Source: Callaeas wilsoni (Eukaryota > Chordata > Aves > Passeriformes > Callaeidae). From it: 64,000 nucleotides of DNA. Position numbers and translations under genes: made by a program. The stretch covers positions 31,226 to 95,225 of the forward strand of contig VWPU01004924.1 in the NCBI GenBank assembly GCA_013398955.1, read 5' to 3'. Position 1 is the stretch's first letter, and the number at the start of each line of letters is the position of its first letter. This document shows, one piece after another, positions 38,513 through 48,988 of the stretch. Under the pieces are notes generated by a model that ran no database searches, was not told where the DNA came from, and saw nothing but the letters and a program-made list of their open reading frames with translations.

Positions 38513-41500
38513 CTGGGCACCTGTGCTGGCACCAGAGGCGCAGCCCTGTCCTGGAGGGTGTGCCAAAGGCAGAACGCAAACACAGCTGCCTCTCTCTGCT
38601 GCAAATCTCACTTACATCTGCGCTGGCCATTTTGGCTCCAGATAAATCACTGTGGCAAGCAGCAGGCAGCTCAGTTTGAGAGCAGCTCACCTGTTCTCTC
38701 TCTCTGCTGCCCTGGCACTACAAATTGAACTTTGATTGCTTTTCTCTGCTCGTATTGTGGTAACCCTTCGAGGCCCCACAGACTCACACTGCCTGCTCTG
38801 CGCAGGTGAATGCTGCATCCACGTTTGTTAATCAAGAAAGTATGTGCAGGCAGGGATTTCCATTTGCCTTCTGGGACTGTATGGAATTCATTTTTCTTTT
38901 GAAGCTGGTGGTGACTACTGCTAAACAGAGCTCTGAGAAACTGTGTAAGATGGTGTTGATGGATTTCATCACAGGGTGCACTCACTTGTTTTTTTTTACA
39001 GGAAGCACACTGACAGACTTGATCAAAGATTATTTTTGCTTTCAGGGGTTCTTAAATCTAGATCCAGATTAAGACATTTTTTCTCTGAGGCAGTCAAAAA
39101 GTTTAATATGTTACCAAGTTGCGTGAAGCAGAAGTAATCAATATTTTTCTGGAGAATATTTGATATCGCCAGATAAGCAAGAGTCACTATCATAAATACT
39201 GCTGAGACAGTATAGTTATACCAGAGGTCAATGAACTTACTAACAATCCTCATGAATTTAACTTTAACCAATTTATTAACAGTACTTAATTACAAAATCT
39301 GCTAATTCATTGCCCTGGCAAATTTCTAATAACTGATCATCTAAATTTGAGTGATTGTGTGAGGAAAAGGAATGAGCATGATGTTGGTATCTGACATCCT
39401 CTGTTTGGGTTTGCAAAAAGAAAAACAGGCAATTAACATTATTTACTTATTACAAGAATATGATTCCTTGGGTCACACTAGAAAATGTGCTGTGTCTACA
39501 GGGTAACATCCAGAGAAGGACTTCAAAGAAAAGAAGGAATGGCACCTTGGAAATGGCTCTTCTGTCCTTCTCAGCTCATCCACCTGACGGGGCAGGGAAC
39601 TGTGTCTGTGTGACTGATTTCTGCCTGGTGGAACCAGGGCTGGTGTGATTGCAAAGTGCTGGGGTCGCTGCACAGGGAGAGGAGGGCTGGCAGGAAGGGT
39701 TGTTCAGCTCCCAAACCCCTGCACTAAATTTGCTTCTCAGGAGGAGTGCTGAGGGTTTTAGGTGTTCAGTGAAGTAGTCAGTTATCTAGGAGAGAGATGA
39801 AACTGTGCTCATGGCTTCAGTTCACTGCATCCTGTACAGGATTTGCAGTGGAGAGCAACCTTTATTTCTTTTTGGATGCTTTCTGTAGATTCCCAGTGCT
39901 GTTTTAACTGATAGACAGTGAGAGGGCATGACAAATTTCTCTGATCTAGTTATAGCAAAGCTTCTTGATGTTTTGGTTTTTTTTGTCGTTGGCTGGAGTT
40001 TGATGGCTGTAAGTGGATTATTTATTCCTGCTGATGTTTCTACCAGGCTTTTTCTCTCTCCCAGATCAAATCTTCTTTGCTGTTTTGATGTCTTCACTAA
40101 TGATCTCCACTCACCTCCCCATATTCCTATAATGGCAGTTCTACTCCTAAAACCCTGTTTGAGCTGCAGCCAGGCTTTGTGATCTACAACAAATACTTGT
40201 TCTCCAAAGGCAGTATCATGTTCAGATTGCTGTTATCTCTTATACAAGTTTTGATCCAACCCCAAATGATACCAGCAATCCATGAGCTATAAACAAGCCA
40301 CTCTGTTATGGAGCTGGTAATTAAAGGGACATTCAGTTAATACCAATGAAAGTTCATCTTAAAACCTGATGCATAAAAATTATCTGATAGTGGGATGGTG
40401 GTGAAGGGCACGGAGAAAGCTTGATAGCAGCAATGACACTGCACAGTATAAACCTGCTTCGAGTGCTTTAAACAACATGAGCAAAGTTCAGGTCTTCGCA
40501 TAAAGTCCCATTCACTGCCTGGGTCACACATTGTGCAACACCAACCCTTCCTCTCCTAGGGTCAGAGGGTGCCTGCATTCATACGATGTCTAAAACCTGA
40601 GAAGAGAGTCTGGGCAAATCAACGGGAGCTGCTAAACTAAGAATGGAACTAAGTCAATTTATTATGCCCTCAGAAAATCCATGAAGTAAGTCTGGTACAC
40701 AGTGACAGAGTCAGAGACCTGAAATGTGCAGGTTGAGTGTTAAACCCATGCCCTGCTGAGAGGCTGAGTCCAGGAGGGAAGACACTGAAATATCTCCCCA
40801 TTTCCAGAGCTCAGGCAGCTCTGACATGGCTGCTCATTGCTGTCATTTATACCTCTTGGGGTCCTTACGAGAGTCCTGGACAAAAATCTAGCAGACATCT
40901 TCTGGCAGCTCTCTGGGCAGCATTGAAAGCACCACGTGTGCTGCCCATCCAGATGGGATGAAGGAGCTCCAGAGGTTTGAGGAGTGCCTGGAGTCCTTCT
41001 TCTAGATCTCCCCTGCACTGTCCCCCCTACTGACTTCACACTGGAGCTTATATTGGAGCTGAAAGTGTCAGTCAAACGAAAGTTCCTGAAGGATCTATTT
41101 AATTTAAGCTTGTTGAAAACATTTCAGGGCTTCTTAAACTTGAAAGCAAATACAGATGTATAGATATTTTTTAAAGTCCTTATTACTGCAGTCAGTGACT
41201 ATATTTTATCCCACAGTTATTACAATAAACTTTTGAAGGCAAATGAGTCACGAAGATAAATTAGAGAGAAAGGGAAAGACTTCATGTCTGTCTTGACACT
41301 GGCATTTGAACTAATGCACATAATTTAAGACAAAAACTAGAGAGCTAAAGAGATTAAAAAAGAGTTACCAGTATAATCTTTTTAGTCACACATGCTAACT
41401 TTAACTTGAATTACATCTATTTATTTTGTTAGCAGGAGATGTATCTGCAGCTATGTTTCTTTCACATCTTCTGTAAAAAAACCCACTCCTACACAGAGGG

Positions 41501-42562
41501 ATTGTACATTTTTAAAGGCAACAATTATATTTTGTGATCATTTTGCCTTCAGAAGATGTTTATCAAGAGGTGGTCTAAAATCTGTTGTTGCCATTGTAAT
41601 GGAACTTGCCTAGCTATGAAATTGTACAAACATCTAAAAATCATTGTTTTCTTTCAGAGAGGCTGTGTGTGGGAGAAGGCTGACTCTGGAGGAAAAATGG
41701 GCTTATTGCACTTTGCCTGCTTCTTCCTGGAGCATTGCGTAAGTGTCCTCTGACACCAGGAAGCAAACTCTCCTCACTCTGAACCAAGCAGCCACTTCTC
41801 TGTGTGAGACCTGCCCGGGCATATCTGGCTTCTGGTACCTGGAGATTTGTGCTGTATTTCACCCACTGATGAAGCCTGCCTAGTGCCCATCAATATGATG
41901 CTCAAATTTTGAAGAAAATTGAAACTTTTTCTTCATTTGAAAGTATTCAACAATTCTGAGACATACAAAGAGGAGTGTCTGATGCTGTTAAAAAATCAAC
42001 AAGTGTTTTAGTCAGACTGCACAGCCATGCAGAGAAGTTACTGTAAAAATCTGAGTGAGGTAATTTAGTCTCCTTCTCAGACTATCTTCTGAATTTTTGT
42101 ACCACACATGCCTAAGTATGTTGTATTGCACAACGAAATAAAGAGTTGGAAATATTTTGCAAAATGCGATTATTGACGCTATCCTAGCAAAGAAAGAAAA
42201 CATTTACCTAATTATTTGGTGGCTAAAAAAGTACTTAAAATTTTATTCCACGTTTCTGTAGAGTCAAAATATCTTTTGGCATCTTGAGGTAGGGAAACTT
42301 TAACCAGTGAGTACGTAACAGGTTTCTCTGGGGGAACAGAAAGTTTTGCTGCATGTAGCTGAGGGCACTGCTCTTGAGGGAGCAAGTCTCAAGCTTGTAT
42401 CTTGTTTTTCTCTTCCCAGATGTAGAGGAGCCCTTTGAAACTTGAAATAACATTTTAAATATATTCCAGTAGATTTACCTAGGGACACTGAAGCCATAGC
42501 AGTTGACATTTTCCTCATGGCTTTAGGAAAACTCCTTCCATGCAGTTGCCTGTTTTCCCCAC
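38513..42562. other. Intergenic, nothing recognised
   Basis: Unique-looking sequence from the tandem duplication to the CR1 at 42.6 kb. No gene signal. Confidence 0.6.
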
Positions 42563-42900
42563 TGCAGAATCAGAGGATGGGTCAGGCTGGAAGGGACATC
42601 AGTGGGTCACCTGGTCCAACCCCCCTGCTCACGCAGGGACATCCCACAGCACACGGCACAGGATTGTGTCCAGAGGGTTCTGGAACATCTCCAGTGAGGG
42701 AGGCTCCACACCTTCTCAGGACAATCTGTTCAGTGCTCGGTCACTGCACTGGAAAGAAGTTCTTCCTCATGATCAGGTGAAACTTCCTGGGCATCATTTT
42801 CTTCATTGTCTCTCGTCCTTGGCACCACCAAGAAGAGCCTGCTCTGTCTTCATAGCACCCCTCTTTCAATATTTGTATCCCTGCTTAAAGTTTCCAGGCC
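42563..42900 (-). mobile_element. CR1 LINE 3'-end fragment (diverged subfamily)
   Basis: On + it begins CAGAGGATGGGTCAGGCTGG, then CACAGCACACGGCACAGGAT and CCAGTGAGGGAGGCTCC, ending in GGCACCACCAAGAAGAGCCT. It belongs to the same subfamily as the interrupted element at 3.17-4.11 kb and serves as the uninterrupted reference for it. Confidence 0.8.
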
Positions 42901-43515
42901 CTCAAATGCAGGGCAGTCACATAATGATGCCTTCTGCCTCCAGAGCTGTGGAGGAGCTGAGAGCTTTGGAGCCATGTAGGGGGTGGAGAGTGGATAAGAA
43001 GGTCCAGCATCAATCGGTCATTGAAGAGCAGGAGCTCTGCCAGTGCTGGGGGCTGACTCAGAGCATCCCACTCCCCTCATCCTCTTCCATGTCCCACTGC
43101 CACTGTCTTGCGCTCAGGACAGGCACTGCACCAGGAAGTTTGTGGGATGCTGAATAACTGAGTGAGACGGAAACATGGGTCAAGGAGGGGGTGGACAGTG
43201 AATTTTTGTTGCCTGTGTTTATGTATCAGAAGATTCCTGGTTGTGATTATAAGGTAAAATGAACTAACCAAATGCTAACAGCCATGAGTGATGATAATTT
43301 GCTTCCAGGTGCTTATTCATTGATTAGAATTTAGCACAGTGCCTGAAAAAGAGCTGGTCAGGAAGCATGAGGTCACAAGGACTGTTGAAAACATGCCAGT
43401 AAAAATGAACACTGATGAATAAATATGCCACAGCCATCTTTGTGTACAAACCCATTTTTCATACCAGTGAAGACTGTTCTGCAACATCAGGCTGGTGCTG
43501 GTTTTCTGATGGTTT

Positions 43516-43856
43516 TGTGTGGGCTTCCAAGCAGGGGCTCAGAGATGCAGCGAGGCAGGAGTTCAAGCAAGGAATGAATTATTTATTAAATTTACAATAC
43601 CATTTATATATTCTAGTTCTATAAAGCAATTGAACAGTGCTTACACTTCTCCTAGGGTGATTGGTCAAAATGCAAGAAGAGAAAATTTCCCTGCTAACAG
43701 CATTTCAGCATCCACAGTTTTGAATACACATCTAAGGAAGAAAGTGATCTTGAAAAACTAAGAATATACATCCTAGTCTATAAAAATGAAGATTAATAAT
43801 CAACAATGCCATCCACAGTTTACCAATTTGATTCTAACCAGTTTTTATCAACATGT
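43516..43856 (-). mobile_element. Probable endogenous-retrovirus LTR
   Basis: On the minus strand a CCAAT box (43660-43664) precedes a TATATAAA-like box (about 43603-43610) and AATAAA (43582-43587). The block then runs about 65 bp to a CA end, as in other LTRs here. The far end near 43856 is placed only by a CA dinucleotide. Confidence 0.45.
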
Positions 43857-44687
43857 TGAACAATTTGTTTGTGAATCCCCAGCTGGGACCATTCCAGTGG
43901 ATCTAGATAACTCTATATTTGGGGGACCAGAGAGAGGTGAAGGAATTGTAGGAATATTTCCTAAGGGACTCACTGAGGGCACGAGATCATGATGTTTTAC
44001 TTTCAAGACCTACTGTACAGTGTCATGGTTTTATTGTGTCTTGAGTACCTCCAACAAAAGCCATTCCAAAACACAGAAATACCCCGAGCACCCTGTGATG
44101 AAACAGGGGCAACAAGCACAGCCTGGAGCCACAGGCAGGCCCAACTGAATATGAGGAAAAAAAGGATTCACTCTGAGGATGGTCAGGCCCTGAAGCCCAC
44201 AGAGCTTATGGGTTTTCCATCCTTCAGTGCATTCAAACTAGACAAGCCCTGGATCTGCTTTGGGCAGGAGGCTGGGTTACCCTTCCTTGCTGTTTGGGCA
44301 TACGAGTTTTCTCTCCTTCCTCTTGCATAAAACCCTTGAAGACGATGATCTGCCACTGTTGGTTTGGAATTTGTTTCAGAGGAAAATACTCTAAAGCCTG
44401 AAACCTTTTACAGGCCTTTTTTTTCCCAACTTACGGTGTGCAACATTTTCCAAATACCACATGGTATTTTATGATATCCATTACTGATAAAGTCCTTGGG
44501 CAGGGAGAGGAGAAGGGGAAGGGGAAGAAAACCACCATCTATAAAGATCATTAGCTGTATAAATTAACTCTTGACCCTAAATTTAGCCTAAGCTACTCTA
44601 AGATACTGTTGCAAAATAAAAAACTGTACTTAGAAAATACAGTATCACCGACAGCTGGGTTCTGAAGTTGCTCCACACCATGTGCAC

Positions 44688-44760
44688 TGTTGCCCCACGA
44701 ATGGGGTCCCAACAGAACTACTGAGTCTGATGTCTGGGAGAGTTTATTTTTCACAGTTTT
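44688..44760 (-). mobile_element. Possible LTR end (polyadenylation signal plus U5)
   Basis: On the minus strand AATAAA (44743-44748) is followed by about 55 bp ending in CCCATTCGTGGGGCAACA. This resembles the U5 end of avian retroviral LTRs. No matching promoter is seen upstream, so only this tip is called. Confidence 0.3.
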
Positions 44761-47109
44761 TCACATTTCAGCTCAATGCAACACAGAGTGCTAACCCTAT
44801 AATTACCAGAATTGAAATGTGTGCGAATGCAAATTTTTTTTGATTTAGGCTTTGCAAAAGGCTCTGGTGCTCCCTGGAAAGCTCATCTTTGTGCGTGCAG
44901 AGCAGAGTGCTAATCAACACAGATGATGAGTTAATGGCAAAAATTTCAGCTGACAGTAACACTTAAGATGACAGGTTCTAGGGTATTTTAGAGGAGCTCT
45001 GTTGGTGTCATTAAGACACGAGAATTACATGACTTTAGAGGTGGCTAAGTGGTGGTAATTACGACCTTAATAATGAAAATCAGTCTTCTGGGGATAATGC
45101 ACTCTTCGATTACGGCACTTAGGTTCTATTTACCTCTCAAAATACACTCATTAAACAAATAAATAACTAAAACCCCTCTACTATATACATATATGTACAA
45201 CAGATAATATATTTTATTTTTACAAAAACAATTTATTTTAATGCTAGAGATTTTCCCTATGTTTGTGTTCTAATTCTTGGATGCATCGGCAAAATAAGTA
45301 ACAGTGAAATCAGGAAGGAATGCAAAATATCTGTGTATTTCACAACAATTATGACTGATTTTACTTATCATTTGGGGTATGGAGCAGACACAAAATAACA
45401 CATAACTGTGACTCCTGATGGCATGACCTGAGGAGTTTGACTTCCTCACATCAGCAGCTGGCAAAACTGAAAGCAAGACACTGGTAGTACAATTAACGGC
45501 TTGGTGATGCCACTTACCTTTGGATACTTTTCTTCATGTTCTTTGATCATCAAATTGATCCATTTTTGTCCTTTTTTGGGGCTACCCAACAATTTTTGTT
45601 GTTGCTGACACAGCTATGATCTCAAGTGAAAGATTTGCTCTTGATATTCCACTGTATTTCTCAGCAACTTTCAGTGTTTTTTTCCTGGCAAATTTGAAAG
45701 TCTATGTCTGTGGTTTTCTATACCTTCACATTTATGATCATTCCCATTCTGTGGGCTCAGCAAATTATTGCTGCAAATCAATCACTGAGGCAGACATAAA
45801 TCACCTAGAGAGATTGCTAGGAAATGGTTTCAGCAACAGAAGCTTCCTATATTCATCCTTCAGTGCTGTTCCCATGTTTTTTATACTGCATAACAAAGAG
45901 AGCCCTTTGGTGAGGATTTTCTTATTAATCAACTCTCTGTTCTGAAGCAATGATTTATTTCCAAATAAAATTTTATCTGCTTGGAATTTCCTTTAGTGTA
46001 ATGTTTGGCATCCCTTTATTTTCTGTTGATTTCTGACACATTTCATATCTTTTTTTAAAAAATATGGTCATCTCATTTAGAAGAGGAGGATCACTCTCAA
46101 TATGACACATCACCTTCTTCCTTCCTGACCTCTCGCATTTTCAGCAAGTCCATTGGGTTTATCCTGTTTTTCTCAAGGAAGGCTTCAGTTGTGTTTTTTC
46201 CCAAATCCTAGATGTCTACAGGTCTGAGTGGAGAGAGAATTATTCTGAGGTCTCTTATTTGTATCCTACAGATGCCAAGGACTAAGCAGTTGCATGGCTC
46301 TGACAGATATTGCTACTTTTGGAATCTGTCAGTGACTGAGGTAACCCTTGGTAACCCCTCAGGAATGTTTTCACTCTTTACTACAACTGTTGAGCCAACG
46401 ATTTGTACAATTTGCACTTTGATATCATCTCTTGTCCTTAGAGCTGGTCTGGGTAGAACCACTTCAGTCTCCACTGTCCTTTAACAAGACTGCTACGGCT
46501 CCTTTTAGCACTGGAGGTTTGTTGGCAAGCTTATCTATCAGCAAGTTATCTAGATGCACACAAGTTTCCTGCTGTTATCACAAAGGATGTTTTTGTTGCT
46601 TTCCTCCAAACTTGGCTTCTGAGTTATGAGGGAGGTGCCCCTGGGTGAAGCTTTTGATTCGTCAGACTCCCTGTGACCTGCCCACTGGAGCCAGCAGAGC
46701 TGTGGGACTGGGTGTCCTTATTTCCCTCAAGAAACAAAGATTTTTATCCCTGTTAAGCACAAAGGAGGTGTTGGTACATTGGGTTTTCTGTTTCAGAATC
46801 CATACCACTCTCACAGACTCGGTCTGTTCCTGTTTTGCTCCCTTTACCCTGGCATGGAGCAGCAGCAATCCCAGTGATAATGAGCTTCTGTCTCAGCAGA
46901 TGATCTCCCAGAGCAGCAGGGATCTGTTGTTCTGCCTTGCTACAGTGTCTGGCTCTTCTGTGCCTGCAGATATTGCAACACACTTACTCAGCTCCGCACT
47001 TACACTTTGTAAACTACCTGTTCTTATTGGTGAAGAAAATCCATTGTTCAGTCTCTCGCACCGTTGCTTAGTGATTTATAAATGTTTCTGCATTCAGTCA
47101 CTGCTGCCA
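44761..47109. other. Intergenic, nothing recognised
   Basis: AT-rich sequence with a 167-codon + strand frame (46645-47148) that runs into the CR1 and lacks recognisable domains. Confidence 0.55.
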
Positions 47110-47575
47110 CAGAACCACAGAATGGTTTGGATTGGAAGGGACCTTTAAAGCCCAGTCCACTCACCCTGCCACGAGCAGGGACATTTTCAGCTGGACCACA
47201 TTGCTCCAAGCAACCTGACCTTGAGTGTTTCCAGAGATGTGTCATCCATTACCTCTCTGCCCAACCTGTTACAGTGTTTCACCACCCTCTTTGTAAAAAA
47301 TTCTCCCTTATATTGAACCTTAATCAACTCTCTTTTATTTTAAAACCACTACTCCTTTTCCTATCGTCACAGGCCCTGCTAAAGAGTCTGTCCTCATGTT
47401 TTTAAGTCCTCCTTTAAGGACTGAAAGGCCTCAGTAAGGTCTCTGCAGAGGCGTCTCTTGTCCAGGCTGAACAACCAGAGCTCTTCCAGATGTTCCTCGT
47501 AGGAGAGGTGCTCCAAAGACTTTTTTGTAGCCCTTCTCTGGTTCACTCTGACAGGTCTACATCTCACTCATTTGG
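47110..47575 (-). mobile_element. CR1 LINE 3'-end fragment
   Basis: The longest CR1 piece in the window. Read on +, it runs from AGAATGGTTTGGATTGGAAG through the segments CCCAACCTGTTACAGTGTTT and CCTATCGTCACAGGCCCTG to GGCTGAACAACCAGAGCTCT and GGAGAGGTGCTCC. This is the full order of an antisense CR1 3' region. It lies about 0.9 kb upstream of the MAOA promoter. Confidence 0.9.
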
Positions 47576-48279
47576 CACAAATAACACAAACCAAAGGTCC
47601 TATATTTTCCCTATAGAAGAGAAAACCGACTCATTTCCAAGAACATCAGCTAAAAAGTATTGCGGTCTCATTGGATTCACTGGTCATACCCAGGCATGGA
47701 ATCTGATTGCAGAATCAGGCAACTCTCAGAACTTACACCAATATGTAACATGAAATAGTGTTAGGATTTCCTGTAATTGTGTGGATTGTAAAGGTCTCCT
47801 GTGCTTACTTGGAAGGGGATGGACAGGCTCTCTGTTTTTTCCACTCACTTCACAGAGATGACATTTACATTTTGGCAATAAAACCTGTACAAGCTGTAAA
47901 ACGCAAGGCAAGGAATATCACAACCATCATGTATCCCAGAGCAGTAATAGTAGCTAAATACAAACAGAATTTTGAAAACTAATTATTGTTTCAGGCACTG
48001 TCTTTGGGACGATACGTCCGTGGAAAGGTTAACCCTTTGTTCTCTGGCTCATGGATGGAGCAGGACTTGATTCTAGTGGGAGGTGAGGCTTTAGTCTGTC
48101 GTAACCTCTGGCTCCATGGATCTCCTCCTCTCCCGCAGTCACTGCGAGTCACTGGCACGGGGTTAAGCGGGCACCGGCTGGTTCGTACGCTGCATCCTGC
48201 ACCGGGCACGCTGCCGCCCGCCTGTCTCCATCCCTCTGTCGTGGTGCGGCACCGAGTAGGTAGCGATGCGCGCACCGGG
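47576..48279. other. Proximal upstream region of MAOA
   Basis: About 700 bp between the last CR1 and the CpG island. No motif stands out apart from rising GC content toward 48.1 kb. Confidence 0.55.
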
Positions 48280-48287
48280 ATGTGGCA

Positions 48288-48323
48288 TTCCCGGTGTTCC
48301 CGCTGTTCCCGGTATTCCCGAGC
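48288..48323 (+). repeat. 9-bp tandem repeat upstream of the MAOA promoter core
   Basis: Four 9-bp units of the form TTCCCGSTR (TTCCCGGTG, TTCCCGCTG, TTCCCGGTA, TTCCCGAGC) lie head to tail about 250 bp before the start codon. The last unit is diverged. Confidence 0.8.
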
Positions 48324-48520
48324 GCCCCCCGCCCCGTCGGGCCGCACTGCCCGGGCGCGGGGCGAGCACGGGGGCGTGGTGAGGTGAGACCCCGCCCACG
48401 GACCGAGCCCATTGGTGGAAAGGCTTCAGGACCACGCCCAGGGGCGGGGTCGGGGCGGGCGGGACGGCAGTGTCCGAGCGCGGGGCCGGGACGGAGCCGC
48501 GGCCGTGGTCGGAGTGGCAC

Positions 48521-48566
48521 GGGGACAGCGGAGGCAGCGGGGACAGCGGAGGCAGCGGGGACAGCG
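48521..48566 (+). repeat. 18-bp tandem repeat in the MAOA 5' leader
   Basis: The unit GGGGACAGCGGAGGCAGC occurs at 48521-48538 and 48539-48556, with a 10-bp partial third copy ending 3 bases before the ATG. The copies are identical. The unit length is a multiple of three and has no stop in the MAOA frame, where it would read GDSGGS. Confidence 0.9.
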
Positions 48567-48568
48567 CC

Positions 48569-48614
48569 ATGGCCGAGAGATACGACGTGGTCGTGATCGG
48601 GGGCGGCATCTCAG
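48569..48614 (+). CDS. MAOA: Monoamine oxidase A, exon 1 (coding part)
   Basis: This exon encodes the N-terminus of the flavoenzyme that oxidatively deaminates serotonin, noradrenaline and other amines on the outer mitochondrial membrane. The ATG lies in a strong Kozak context (GCCATGG). It opens 15 codons plus one base: a five-residue leader (MAERY), then the hydrophobic strand DVVVI and the glycine-rich FAD-binding motif GGGIS, whose last glycine is completed by exon 2. The donor is G|GTGGGT at 48615, in phase 1. Human MAOA, as I recall it, has a longer leader before the same strand, so this start is short and MAOB-like in length, but the residues around it (DVVVIGGGISG) match MAOA better than MAOB (DVVVVGGGISG). 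The frame stays open upstream to about 48470 but has no ATG there, which supports the chosen start. Certain as an MAO family exon; the A/B assignment is strong but inferred. Confidence 0.93.
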
Positions 48615-48924
48615 GTGGGTCAGGGGGGGAACGGCGCGGGCCCCGCGCACCCCCCGGCCTCCCCCGGGCATCCCGCCGGGAGCGCTCCCGGAGCGCGTCC
48701 TGCGACAGCGGGGCCGGGCGGGGCGCGGGGGTGGCGAGGGACAAGGGCAGTGTCCGGGCCACGGGGGCTTCAGGTGCGCTCGGGGAGGAAAGGCGAGATG
48801 ATCCGTGTGGCTGTGGTAGGGACAAATTGCTGCTCTTTGCGTTGGTTTGTACTTGGTGCTCGGCGGGAGGGAGGCGGGGGGAAAAGTGGCTTGGCGGCAC
48901 CCACAGGTGCGGGAGAAGGCAGGG

Positions 48925-48988
48925 ATACGGGGATGCGGGGATACGGGAATACGGGGATGCGGGGATACGGGAATACGGGGATACGGGT
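48925..48988 (+). repeat. 8-bp minisatellite with 24-bp higher-order unit in MAOA intron 1
   Basis: Eight consecutive 8-bp units of ATACGGGG or one-base variants are present. The order ATACGGGG-ATGCGGGG-ATACGGGA repeats twice exactly (48925-48972), giving a 24-bp higher-order unit, followed by two more 8-mers. It starts about 310 bp downstream of the exon 1 donor. Confidence 0.9.

Larger units (their letters stand above)
48280..48800 (+). promoter_or_regulatory. MAOA: CpG-island promoter of MAOA
   Basis: An abrupt GC- and CpG-rich island surrounds exon 1 in otherwise AT-rich DNA. Upstream of the ATG are a GGGGCGTGG element (about 48371), CCCCGCCC (about 48390), an inverted CCAAT box (ATTGGT, 48411-48416) and a pair of GC boxes (48441-48460). 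I see no TATA box at a suitable distance. GC-box-driven, TATA-less initiation is known for mammalian MAOA, where Sp1 and KLF factors compete at such sites; extending that to this bird is inference. Transcription probably starts between about 48460 and 48510. The island ends in intron 1 near 48800. Confidence 0.75.

Noticed and set aside
42540..43157. 205-codon plus-strand frame
   Set aside because: More than half is antisense CR1 3' region; the rest has no recognisable homology.
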